Shown here piece after piece: positions 47,910 through 59,030 of a DNA stretch of 64,000 nt (the stretch's first letter is position 1; every line of letters begins with the position of its first letter). The notes beneath the pieces were generated by a model. The model saw only the letters and a list, made by a program, of their open reading frames with translations. It searched no databases and was not told where the DNA came from. The translations under genes were made by a program, and so were the position numbers. This DNA comes from Nipponacmea schrenckii (lineage: Eukaryota > Mollusca > Gastropoda > Lottiidae), in assembly GCA_030562195.1 (NCBI GenBank), contig JAUJPP010000012.1, positions 9,176,001-9,240,000 on the forward strand, read 5' to 3'.

Positions 47910-50900
47910 CTAGAACCGTTAGACGGTACCAAGGCAGTGCGCGTCCCTTCTATTGCATGGGTGAAACGTTGCATTTATAATATCCAATTCCATAATAATA
48001 ACTAGACCTGTTTGTAACAATTGTGCAGCTTCCGAGATATTTAGAATTTGTTATATCTCCTGGCTGTCATTTAAAATAGAACGTAACCACGCCTACTCAG
48101 TATAATGACTTGTTTTGATTGGTTGCGATACTTAAACTGGAAATGTCAAAATTTGTCTTGACCAAACGATAAGAACACAATTTGACTTTTTGCCCTGTTA
48201 CATTATCTTCTTAACTCTTCTTGTAACATTTATATATGTTTAATTAGTGTGTAAAACAAAACGTCGAAAAAACAAACTTGTGGTCTAAGGGACATAACAC
48301 CTTATTTGAGATTACAAATTGATCTCGGATTAAATTAACTTTCCAGATCGTTGATTCTTTTAATTTGTTTATTTATTTATTTATCAATCTTAATTTAGGT
48401 GTAGTAGGATCCTGCAATTTGTGGCAAGTTGCCATGGTATAACATAGAGCCATCAAATTAACAGCGCGGCTGCACATCTTTAAGAGAGTATTTTATAGAG
48501 TTCCGTCCCTTATACCACTATTCCTCTCAACTGTACATTATTTTTGCTTGAGAGAATATCATTTAAAATTCTAAAGGTTGTCATTTCCTTCCAAATATTC
48601 CATATCATACATCGCCCACAACGAGAAATGAACAATCATTCCTTTTATTACAGATATATAATATCTTTGAATCATTTTAACTGGATTAACTTTTAATCGT
48701 AAAAAATCAAAATCAAAATAACAATTCAAAAATCGGTTTCCATATATATTTCGGCAATAGATTCTATATACATGTACATCAAAATAACACAAATTGAATT
48801 ATCTTCCGAGACCCTATTTCGATTCAAAGAAAAATACACACAGTTAGTATAGAAGAAATGACAAAATTTGCAAATTTAAAACGTGCAATTTTGATCAAAA
48901 ATCAAGTGTTATACACATTGGAAAGAATAACTAGACCTGTTTGTAACATTTCTGCAGCTTTCGAGCTATTTAGAATTTGTTGGTCTCCTGGCTGTCATTT
49001 AAGGATAGAATGTAGATTGATTTTGCGATCATTGGGAGAGATGATTTATTCATGATTTAACACGTGACATTTGAGCTTGTTAATAGACTGGCAATCATTA
49101 AGGTTTGTGATGTAAAAATATCTGGGCTTAACCACGCCCACAAAGTCCATTGACTTGTTTTGGAAACTTCAACTGGAAATGTCAAAATTTGTGAATTGAC
49201 CGTTTTATAGGAAAAATTCTCAATTTTTTAAATGCCGATAAACCGAAAGTTTACATTTTGCTATAAAGCTTAATATGTCATTGGATAGAACGTATCACAT
49301 ATGTACAGGTATAAAGATCGCCAAAGGTCAACGTCACAATATACACCTTCGAAGTTTTTATAATTTTTAATCGTAATTAAATCAACATCAAATTAAAAAT
49401 TCAAAAATCAGTTTCCATATAAATTTCGGCAATCGGTTATAGATTCTATATACATGTCCATCAAAATAACACATATTGACTGATCCTCCGAGACCCTATT
49501 TCGATTGAAAGAAAAATACACACAGTGATGTAAAATATCTGGGCTTAACCACGCCCACAAAGTCGAATGACTTGTTTTGATTGGTTCGGATATATTAACT
49601 GGAAATGTCAAAATTTGTGTCTTGACCAAAAGATAAGAAATTAACACAATCAGACTTTATGACCTGTTGCATTTATATCTGTTTAATTAGAGTGTAATTT
49701 TATTCTTAAACTTTTCGCAATTTTTATTTATACATATTGATTTATATATTGCTTGAAAGCTGGGAATTTGCACATTATAAATCTGTTCGAATTTTGTTTT
49801 TAAGTTAAATAGAACTAAATATAAATATAAATATAAATGTTAAAATCGCTTATTATTTACTAGGAGTATTTTCATCAGTTTTCGGTCTATAGCTAAAATA
49901 AAGATATTGTTAGAAAGCTGATAAAAAAAACATCACAATAATGTCAATTAGAATGTTGCCAAGAGTCTTGTTCATGAGATATAACCATCTGAAGATGCGA
50001 GAAATATGCAAATTACCAATTTTTGGATCCCTATTAATCCAAATGTTCTTTACTAAAATTAGAAATCAAGGTATCATATGAACCTTTAGCCAATGAAGAT
50101 GATTGTGCAGAAAAATAAAGGATGCATATTAGTAAGTTAGTCCTCTTCGTTTCTTGCGGAGAATAGGGCTGCTACAGACGTTCTCCATCTCACTCTGTTA
50201 TGAGCTGTTCTTTTTGCTTCATTCCAGGTCTTGCATATCCTTCCTAGCTCTTTCAGTCTTATTCTTTTCAAGCTATGTAAAGGTCGTCCTTGTCTTCTAT
50301 GCCCTTGGGGATTCCAGTCCAGTGTCTCTCTGGTGACGTTGTTTTGAGATCAAAAGGATGCGTATGGTAGAGTTCAAAAGTTATGAACTTTCAAACGGCA
50401 GTCAGTTTTGAAAAACTTTGGCAGGACCTGGTCCAAAGACAAATTTGAAATTGAAAAATATGCCACTAGAGGACCTAGATAATTATCCAAATTATATTTT
50501 AAAACAAGTCTGAAAAAAATAGGATTAAAAATGGCGGACGAGTAGTATTTTTCCAATAATTTGCATATTTCAAGATGGCGATCAAACGGTTAGGAATTTG
50601 CATATACGGCATACATACAAAATGAAGATATTGATGGTACTAATTCTGTTGAAATAAAAAAATTGCAAGTTTGTGCAAAAATTTAATCCGAAAATTCCGA
50701 TTTCTGTGATTTTCTACATTTTTTGGTCATTTTCAGACGTTTCCGGCTAATTTCGGAAAATGTTTTATCGGAATCTTTAATGATAATATTTTGTCTACTC
50801 ATCTACCAATTTTTGTGAAAAAATAAGACGTAAATTAAAAAAAAAACACGTGCTTTTTCATAAATCACGCACAATTAATATAGAACTAAGGACAAAATTT

Positions 50901-52044
50901 TCAAACATTAAAAAGCGCAATTTTGATCAAAATATAAAGTGTTATACACCATTGGAAAGAATAAATTACGCGTAATAAGGAAATAAAAGAAATTTTGACG
51001 TATGTAAATTAGGTCACGTGACAGAGGTCTTCGAAGTTAAAAAGTGAAATTTTCAAATGGTTGTAAAGCCGGAAGTTGACATTGCACAACACAAATGAAG
51101 ACATCAATGGATAGATCTCGACAAGGACAACAACTTTTGTGCAGGTCACATGGTCACCAAAGGTCAAGGTCACGATATATGAACGTTGGATAATTAGGCA
51201 CTGAGTGAAAAAAAAGAACCGGAAATGAAAGGTAAGCTAAATCGAAATTCAAAATTCGGCTTCCTAAGAATTGTTAGCAATCGATTGAAGATTACATAGA
51301 CATCAAAATTACAATTGTCCGATTAACCCCTAAGGCCCAATTTTTCACTTTACAAAAGTAAGTGGTTTAATGATGGCGACTGATCTGTTACTTCCGGTTC
51401 AATTTTTGTTAATTATAAAATCATTATGGGTTAATAGTAACTAATTGCAAAAAAAAAATTCAAATATCTTTAGAATTCCGGAAGTGAAAATTCGAAGTTT
51501 AGCGACGTATGACGCCGAAACCGGAAGTGATGTCGACATTTTGAAAACAGATTTTTCTTGACAAGAAAAATGTTTATCTAACTGCAAATTTTGATTTCGA
51601 TCTAATCAAAATTGCAAAAGTTAGAAAAAGTGTTAAATTTTAAAATTCAAAAGTCAGCAACAAAAGTAAAAATTTCAAAATTTTTAAACTGTTATTATGT
51701 AAATCTAAGTTATAAGTAGTAAATAAAAAAAGTCCGAACCAGATTGGATAAAAAAACGAGCCGTGAGTTAGTAAACAAAAATAAAATTTGTGACGTTCTA
51801 CGTCATTTCCGGTAGAACAAAAATGCGTCATTTTACATTTAAACAACAACGAGCACTAGATTACGTTACAATATCACGCCAGATTGTGTAAGACATTTGC
51901 AGTTATGGCTGGGGAGCGTGACCAGAAAGAGACAAAAAAAAATAGTCATTTCGAAAACAAAGCAGTGCGTTCTTCGAACGCACTGCAAAAAAAAAAAATA
52001 ATCCGAACGAAAACAAAGCGTGACAAATTTTATTTGCCACGCAA
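47910..52044 (-). mobile_element. Helitron-like module B3, inverted, with extra outer hairpin
   Basis: Second inverted B copy in tandem with B2 (CTAG 47910-47913). Hairpin GCAGTGCGTTC-TTC-GAACGCACTGC at 51962-51986, then poly-A, CGAAAACAAA and a different outer hairpin GCGTG-x-CAAAT-TTT-ATTTG-x-CACGC (52018-52042), then AA at the PolB boundary. The LINE tail is at about 50140-50345. Confidence 0.7.
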
Positions 52045-52875
52045 CAACAGGGAAATTTAGTTGGCAGTGATTGTATGAAATTATTGGGTAATTCTTAATA
52101 CGGAAAAACTGTTCAGAAAGATACAAATACAGAATTTCAATTATGGTCTGAAGAAACTCTTAAAGCAAATTTTGATTCAAATATAGAAAGGTATGAAAAA
52201 GTAAATGAACAACAATATATAGTGGAAAAAGAAAAGGAACAACCTGAAATTATCGAACCAACAAAAACAACAAGATTAACTCCGAGTCATTTGGGTTCAT
52301 TCATCTTACCACATAGCAAACGAATAATGAATAATTTTATTCATGTTATTGATGGTTTTAGAAAACCAGAAATATATTATACTGATACCGATAGCTTATA
52401 CATATCAGATAGGAATTGGGATAAATTGGAACAAGCTGGATTAACTTCTGAAACGGAATATGGAAAAGGAAAGAATGATTATGGAGATGGTGGTATAATA
52501 TTTGGTTTATATTTGGCACCAAAAGTGAAATACAACATCATCCTAACTTCTAACGTAGAATTAGTTGAAAAGAAAAACTTTTAAAGGATATACAAAATCA
52601 AAGTTGAGTGTGGAAGATTATCCAGTGGAAAAGATATTGAAAATGAATTCGATAAACCTTGGAAAAAAAGTTTTACAGACGGTGTGGTAATTCCGAAAGA
52701 TAAACAAAAGAAAGTATTCAAACATAATTTGAATTTGATTAAAAGAAAACCACCAAACAGAAATGGAATTATGTATCCTTATAATAATAAAGATGAAGTT
52801 AATATGGTTGAAAATTACGAATTCGACGATTACGATTATATAATTTTAGATGAAGATGAGAAAACGTGTAATTGA
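52045..52875 (+). pseudogene. Polinton family B DNA polymerase, 3' part
   Basis: Continues the palm and thumb: motif B region CMKLLGNS-stop-YGKT, where a TAA replaces one residue of K-x-x-x-NS-x-YG; LGSFILPHSK; motif C IYYTDTDSLYI (YTDTDS, about 52375-52410); APKVKYNI; and a +1 shift near 52570. It ends with the acidic tail EFDDYDYIILDEDE and TGA 52873-52875. The 3' end overlaps the end of the convergent capsid-associated gene. Confidence 0.88.
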
Positions 52876-53544
52876 ATACATATTTCTTCCTTGCCAAAAT
52901 ATAAATATCTTCCCTATCCATCTTTTATATCTAAATTGATATCGTTAATACCTGTGGTATTTATAGGAAGTTGTTTGAAACGGTTTTTCTACTATTCTAT
53001 AACCGATTGGAACTGTAAACGTTGGAATACTGAAAATGATTTGTTGTTTGCTTTTATTGAAAAATCCACCATCAACCAAATTACAATGAATATTGATAAT
53101 ATCGATGTCGTTTTCAATATTTGCTTTATAAGGAGCAAGTGTAGATTTGGTATACAATTTCTTTTCAAAACCTAATAATTCATTTATTGAGTTTTCTACA
53201 TTGAAATCTACTTGATGTTTGTCTTTTAGATTTAGTTTTATTTTGTTCAGATTTAAATTACCTTCGAACTCAATATTTGGTCTATCCTTATGACTTCCAA
53301 CAAATTGAGATATAAATTCGTTAATGGAAACATATTCATAACTTCTTGGTAATAATGTTAATAATTTAAATGTTCTTCCATTCAATTGGTTATTCTGTTC
53401 ACTAACATTTCTTATTGAATTGTAAACTGAAAAATATTTTAGTCCTAACTTATAGTTTTTATTTGGATCGAGTTCACATTTATAATCTAGGGTTAATCTT
53501 ATATTCGAGGACTAAGATGTTATTATGAAAAATTCTTCATCCAT
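52836..53544 (-). pseudogene. Polinton capsid-associated (minor capsid/penton-like) protein
   Basis: ATG 53544-53542 (MDEEFFIITS), one TAG, then NIRLTLDYKCELDPNKNYKL, YNSIRNVSEQNN, LLPRSYEYVSINEFISQ, SINELLGFEKKLY, NIHCNLVDGGFFN and VPIGYRIVEKP. After a frameshift near 52960, NTTGINDINLDI and FGKEEICIQLHVF follow. The succession NSI-x-N ... LPxGSYE-like ... LLGF ... GG-x-x-N ... PxGY is a widespread Polinton family, beta-rich and generally grouped with virion proteins. I place it as the likely small capsid (penton) protein, not certain. Its start overlaps the stop of the upstream gene by about 8 nt. Confidence 0.6.
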
Positions 53545-54346
53545 TTTTTATAACATGTATATAATCGTCTTTATTCATAATTCCCTTTTCTAATAATCTT
53601 TTTAAAATAGCGTGGATTTCATTTGAATCAGATTGATGTCCATGTTTCATTGCTTCAATAATTACATTAAGTCTGTTAAGTAATTGTTGGGAATCATCTG
53701 AAAAAAAGTTATTCCTTCTCCAGATATCAAATTATTGAATTCATCTATTTCTTCTACGATTGGATTTTCTTCCCAATATTCATCTGGTTCATCAACTTCA
53801 TTCATGGCTCTGATATGTAGGTCTACTTTCAATCTATTTGTTAATAGCGTGAAGAAGTTTTAAATATTCTATCAAATCATTGTATTCCCCAATGGCAATG
53901 TCTTTTCCGTTAATCAAATCAATTAATCCTTGTGTTAATTTATATCTAAAGGGTTTTGTATCTATCTTGAATTGAGGGTAACGATGATCGAACAATATTC
54001 GATAACCATTGAATAATAACCTATAATCATCCACAACTGGTGTAATAGACTTTGGTAAAGTTGGGTTGGGATTTGAAAGATATCGTTTTATATCATCAAG
54101 TGATTTTATAATAAATTCATTTGTATTTTCTAGTTCTAAAGGTGGAACATTTTCTATAGCAGGAGGTGGAACATTTTCTATAGCAGGAACATTTTCTTGT
54201 TGTTTTAATAGAGGCTTAAATAAAGTTGATAAACTCTCCTCCATTCCCATTTGCGATAATCTTCTATCTTCAATTTTAGATTTTATTTTATCTTTAGTTT
54301 TAATGTATTCTTTATTTCTTTTTAATATTTTATTCCAATCAGTCAT
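53537..54346 (-). pseudogene. Polinton conserved protein of unknown function (PY-like)
   Basis: ATG 54346 (MTDWNKILKRNKEYIKTK), helical and charged. A short repeat ENVPAIENVPPPAIENVPP (about residues 52-70) lies before a conserved C-terminal part DYRLLFNGYRILFDHRYPQF and LTQGLIDLINGKDI. Frameshifts at about 53850 and 53715 and one stop near 53660 separate the terminal HGHQSDSNEIHAILKR-type region. Genes of this plan lie between the ATPase and the minor capsid gene in Polintons. No enzymatic motif seen. Confidence 0.55.
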
Positions 54347-54349
54347 TTT

Positions 54350-55201
54350 TTAATTACAAATATTTGTCATAACTTTTTGTCCAGCTGGTTTTCTTGTATC
54401 AACAAAGATATATCCATGATCGTCAGGAGCGTTCCATTGTCTTCTACAAAGTTTTTTAAATTCATCTTTCTCCATACCATGAATTATTGATTGGAGTATT
54501 TGAGATAGATCTTTATCGTTTAATTCAAACAAAATAAAACAATTAGCGTTCTTTCTAATAAACATTCCGTCCATTCCATAAAATGATTGAGATTGGTATA
54601 TACAATGACAATTGTGATGTCTTCCTTTAGTAAAGAATTCTTGTTGAACTGTTTGCTTTGATTGTGCTACACAATCATCGAAAATGATCAGGTTTTTCCT
54701 TTTCTTATCGATATTAGACAAATCTAAATCATTCACATTCTTGGTTAGTAAAACTTGAATATCAGTAGGTGTTAATGATGGGTTGTTTTCTTTTATACAA
54801 TAATTTATAAATTCTTCAGGAGTTTTGTCATTTTGTAGATCTTCATCGCCATCACCACTGCGAATGTGTTTAAGTATTAATCCCTCTCCTTCTTTTTGAA
54901 TCTCAGTTTCACCCGTATCGATTTGATCAATTAACTTAGACAAACCTTCTTTTACTGTTTTCTTGGTTGCGTGATTGAATTGTTTAACACTTTCTAAGAT
55001 ATCCTTGATCCCAGAACCTTTTGCTAATTTTTCCATTTCTAAGTTATGTCAACGTTTTTCTCTGGCTTCAGCTTCTTCTGCTTTTTTCTTATTTACCGCT
55101 GAAGCTATACCACGTGCCCCACCGGCAACAGCACCTGCAGCTGCTAATCTTCCGAAAATTAATGGGAGAAGAAACAGAAACCCGCCTTCTTTAGCTTGCA
55201 T
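54350..55201 (-). pseudogene. Core-protein / packaging-ATPase chimera
   Basis: One minus-strand frame with a single TGA (about 55049-55051). The N-terminal part (MQAKEGGFLFLLPLIFGRL, GAVAGGARGIASAVNKKK, then HN-x-EMEKLAKGSG to GEGLILKHIR) is the hydrophobic plus basic plan of Polinton core-like (adenovirus pX/pVI-like) proteins. The C-terminal part is an FtsK/HerA-type packaging ATPase: NLIIFDDCV (Walker B), FTKGRHHNCHCIYQSQSFY, IRKNANCFILFELNDKDL and WNAPDDHGYIFVDTRK. No Walker A is present anywhere in the frame, so the ATPase 5' half is gone, consistent with a deletion that fused the two genes. Confidence 0.75.
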
Positions 55202-55203
55202 GT

Positions 55204-55703
55204 CTATTTCATTATAATTAATATCGTCCAGTACTTTTCATTGTTTAATCTAACTTGAACCCTTTTTATTTCAGGATCTCCAACGTTGTCACCAGTTACT
55301 TTAAAAAGGTTGTTGTTGTTCGTTTGTGAATCTGGAAGATTTTTGAAACCAAGTATTAATATCTCGCTGGTTGTTTGATTGTTTCAATTGTATTTGAACC
55401 GGCTTCTAAAACCATTTCGCTGAATAAAGAGGGGAAGAAATTGTTTTCCAAGGTCACATTTTGATGTGGAATTCTGTTTTGATTGGGGGCTCCATCTTTA
55501 ATTTTGAAATCACGGCGGAAGTAAGCGTCGGAAAGAAGTAACCAATTGGACAACGAATTGATTTCAAATGTGACTCTACCTCCGTCATTAATCTGAGATT
55601 TGGACCCAACAGTTGGAGATATAATGATGTAGTCTTCTTTTTTCTTATTGAATGTATATTCTATTCGTTCATAAAGTTGAAAGATCGGGTCAATTTTTGC
55701 CAT
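55204..55703 (-). pseudogene. Polinton major capsid protein, internally deleted
   Basis: ATG 55703 (MAKIDPIFQLYERIEYTF), GGRVTFEINSLSNWLLLSDA, ENNFFPSLFSEMVLEAGSN. This is the N-terminal end of the double jelly-roll capsid protein. After about 113 residues the frame shifts and jumps to SEILILGFKNLPDSQTNNNN and VQVRLNNEKYWT, which belongs to a later part of the protein, ending TAG near 55204. The family is usually well over 500 residues, so most of both jelly rolls is missing. ATG lies 4 nt after the upstream gene's stop. Confidence 0.75.
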
Positions 55704-55706
55704 TTT

Positions 55707-56001
55707 TACATAACAGGATTTAGGCTATATCCCAACACCTTAAATCCTTTTCCGTTTTTCGCATTATGTCTGAGTTCTCTTATTTTGCGCAATTCATCTA
55801 ATTCATTTTTTGTTGGACAGATTTGCTAATTGAACTCGCTGCCTGCCCGACTGATGAAATCGCTTTTGCCCCCGAGGATATAAGGTCTTTGTTTTTAGTT
55901 ACAAAGGATGTAACCTTTTGTATAAGGAACATCAATCCAGAGAAGAAACCATCGCCAGTGTAATTGAACTTTTCCTTTTCATGCTTTAAAATCAATCCCA
56001 T
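55707..56001 (-). pseudogene. Core-like small Polinton protein
   Basis: ATG 56001 (MGLILKHEKEKFNYTGDGFF), hydrophobic helix GLMFLIQKVTSFV, then SSGAKAISSVGQAASSISK. After a frameshift near 55800 come basic RHNAKNGKGFKVLGYS and a TAA at 55709-55707. The mix of amphipathic Ala/Ser helix and basic KGKG tail resembles small capsid-interior proteins of Polintons. First gene of the leftward cluster. Confidence 0.5.
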
Positions 56002-56151
56002 ATTTTTTATATAGTAGATTTGATAAAAGAAATACAACAAAGAATTTTATTATAAAATCAATATACATGTATAATAATATTACAAGTATAAATACATTCT
56101 CTTCAAAGGTTTTACAAACACATTATCATAAATAGTTATTAATTGTTTTCT

Positions 56152-56295
56152 CAACTGCGCATGATCGAAAAGCGTACTATAGTACCGGTCCTTAGTTACG
56201 GATGTTGTTATTCAGTGACTAGTCAACTGCGAATGATCGAAAAGCGTACTATAGTACGGGTCCTTAGTTACCAACTGTTGTTATGTTGTTAGGTA
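56152..56295. repeat. 72-bp direct duplication
   Basis: Two copies (56152-56223, 56224-56295) of CAACTGCG-ATGATCGAAAAGCG and the palindrome GTACTATAGTAC. Lies in the Polinton part upstream of the leftward genes; could be regulatory, not shown. Confidence 0.75.
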
Positions 56296-56705
56296 TAACT
56301 GCGCAGGTAGGAAGTTTCACAGGTAATTAACTTTTATTGATCGATCAAACACATGTACCATTATACTGTATTATTATTGATTGTGACATCTGTGAAAATT
56401 TACCACGTAACCTGAAATTTATAATTAAATATATTTTACTAAATATTTTACACATTCACCTTTCTAAACAGAATCTTAAACTGTTTTGGATAACCATCGA
56501 AACTCGGAGGTAGTTAGAAACCGAGTCACCTTATGGTATTGTAAACTAACCGACATATTTAACAAGTGTTGGATATATAGCTATAAAATCTATAATAGCA
56601 GTTAAAGCAGTTTTTGTTTAAAGTTTAGGCAATAATAATACTGTTAAAATTAAATATAGATATTACATACCTGGATTGGATTATAGTCAAATATAATTTA
56701 AAAAT

Positions 56706-56955
56706 TAAACGAGACTTACCTTAAGGTGAAGTTTGATTGTAATTCTGCCAACCAATCTAATCGTGCTAAGGGGTCACACGAGATTGCATTACGCATGCGC
56801 TAGGATCAGGTTTCAACATTGCTGTATAATATTAAGACAATAGAGGGGTCACACATGGGAAGGGAAAATCTAGAGGTGGGCGTGTGACCCCTTAGCACCA
56901 TTAGATTGGTTGGCAGAATTACAATCAAACTTCACCTTAAGGTAAGTCTCGTTTA
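56706..56955. repeat. Long palindrome, 75-bp arms
   Basis: Arms 56706-56780 and 56881-56955 are reverse complements with one mismatch, around a 100-nt loop. The arms include an ITR-like core (CCAACCAATC) and the loop contains CATTACGCATGCGCTAGGATCAG, which also occurs inverted at 60571-60585 onward. It looks like a terminal/internal complementary region of the DIRS family or a shrunken second copy abutting the element. Confidence 0.85.
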
Positions 56956-57070
56956 CAACCAATCCTGGTGCTATAAGCGGCCCCACGAGATGTTCAAAGC
57001 TGTCTTTATATTCATACAGTAAAAGTTATCAGTAACTTTAGATAAATATTTTAATAAACACAATTTACAT

Positions 57071-58050
57071 TTAAACAACTTTCTGTTGTGATAATAATGT
57101 TTCTTCATAATTGTCAGTACATGGAACAACACTTTTATTATAATATTTAGCAAAAGTTGAAGCTGATGACCAACCAGCCTTATTTAGAATAGTTTCAAGA
57201 GGTACTTGAAGTTTATTAGCTGCAGACACACTAGCTGCTCTAGTACTATGGGCTTTATATATAGTTGTATCAATGCCAGCTTGATTCAGTCCATTTTTTA
57301 TCCAACGACTAACAGTATCCCTAGATATCGAATGATGTGGTTTTGAGCATGAAATAAGTAACATAGTCTCTGTTCCTCGCAGGGTTTTAGTTCTGAGCAG
57401 ATACTCATTCAGGGTAGTAATCGGACATAATCGTCTATCTGGAGCATACGCTTTGATCGTAAAACTGCTGAATTCTTTTCCGGGTCTAGAGTGTTTAATA
57501 TGCTGGGATAAACCGAATGTAACCCGATTACTAGAGATATTCATGTCATTAATGTTTAATAGATGCACACTCTGTCCTCTTTGAGCAGAAACTAAAACAA
57601 GCAAAATGACAAGTTTCATGGATAAATCTTTCAATGATAGTAATTTAACTGGTGATAATGTTTTAAGAAATTGCAATAAAATGTTCACATCCCAAATTTT
57701 TTCATATTTTGGTTTCACAGGTTTATTTTCAAAAACTCCCTTCAAAAACCTCACAATAAGAGGATGGTCTCCAATTTTAGAACCAGAAGTATCTATGATA
57801 GCCGACAACGAGCTTCGTGCCGTATTTAAGGCGCTATAACCTAAACCGTGGTTATATAAGATTAATAATAACTCCAACACAATGTCTATACTTGCAGAAA
57901 AGGGATTAATTTTTTCTTGGTCTGTAAATGTAAACCATTTATCCCCGAAACCAGGTATTGTTTTAGATTTTCTCCAGGAATCCCATAACACTTTGATGAC
58001 ACCTTCAGAAAATCCATTTTTATTCCAATGATCTTATCTCTTTCAATATC
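57071..58050 (-). pseudogene. DIRS tyrosine recombinase
   Basis: Integrates the circular cDNA in active elements. From 57991: SAM-like N-terminal core INPFSASIDIVLELL and LGYSALNTARSSLSA; catalytic domain with SAQRGQSVHLL (first Arg, residue 138), AHSTRAASVSA (H248, R251), AGWSSASTFAKYY (W274, nucleophile Tyr 283 or 284). The frame is open for 306 codons, and upstream codons GFSEGVIKVLWDSW begin near 58036. All four catalytic residues are kept, so the domain may be intact although the element around it is not. Confidence 0.88.
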
Positions 58051-59030
58051 GCTGTAATAGAGCTTGCCATACTTAACAGCTGAGAAAAGAAGCTACTATT
58101 TTTCCAATGAAAACAGCTAAATATCTAATCTTAATTGCATTTTTGTTCAAAATATCTGAACCAATGTAAATTATATTTTCAGCTTTCTCATCATCCATGG
58201 CAATCGTCATATCAGCTGAATTAATCCAAAACCCAAGAAATTTAATAGTTTGTGTGGGTATTTGTGATTTATCAAAATTGATTGTAAAACCTAAATTGGA
58301 AAACAGTTCAACAGCTTGATTTACTGCAGATTGACATTCTTCTTTATCTGAATGTGAAAGGAGACTATCATCTATATAACCTAAGCAATTAATATTACTT
58401 TTTCTCAAAGTTGAAAAGACCACTTTACAAATTTTTGTGAAAATACGTGGCCCTGAGGAAAGTCCATTTGGCAAGCAGGCAAATTGATAGAGAGTGTTTT
58501 CCCATCGAAATTTCAAATATTTTCTGTAGTGAGGGTCAACATGTACAGAAAAATAAGCTTCAGACAAATCTACTGAAGTCATATAAGAATTTTGTGTTAT
58601 CAAAGAGATCGCTGTGTCAATTGACTCCATTTTAAAATGATTGTAAACTATATATTGATTCGATTCTCTTAAATTTAATATCATTCTGTACGACTTATTT
58701 TTCTTCTCTCTCAAAAATATTGGAGATATAAATTGATCTTTAGAATCATTCACAATTTCAATAATGCCTTTCTTAAGGTAAGTTATGCTCATGATCAGAA
58801 AATTGAATAATTTTTGGTTCATATTGTTGTTTCGGACAACAATTATTTATAAATTCCATATGAATACCTTTAATATAAGTTAAAATAGTCCTATCTGAAG
58901 TTATTTGTTTCCAATTATCGTAGAAAAATCTCAATCTACCTGCTGTCAAATGATGTCTATCAGGGGTATTAGATAACTCACCTACTTGTAAATTATCAAC
59001 TTCATTTAGTTGCCTTTCCGTTTCCGTTGT
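58040..59030 (-). pseudogene. DIRS reverse transcriptase without RNase H
   Basis: The region starts after gag with AGRLRFFYDNWKQITSD, typical of DIRS RT leaders. A frameshift near 58800 is followed by FLREKKNKSYRMILNLRESN, SVDLSEAYFSVHV (palm A), NGLSSGPRIFTK and LGYIDDSLLS (YIDD, palm C). After GKIVASFLS a shifted frame gives YGKLYYSDIERDKI, the start of the RNase H connection, and then codons jump directly to the recombinase leader at about 58036. About 300-400 residues normally found there are absent, a clean internal deletion. Confidence 0.85.

Noticed and set aside
52891..53175. 94-codon plus-strand ORF after PolB
   Set aside because: Shadow of the minus-strand capsid-associated gene.
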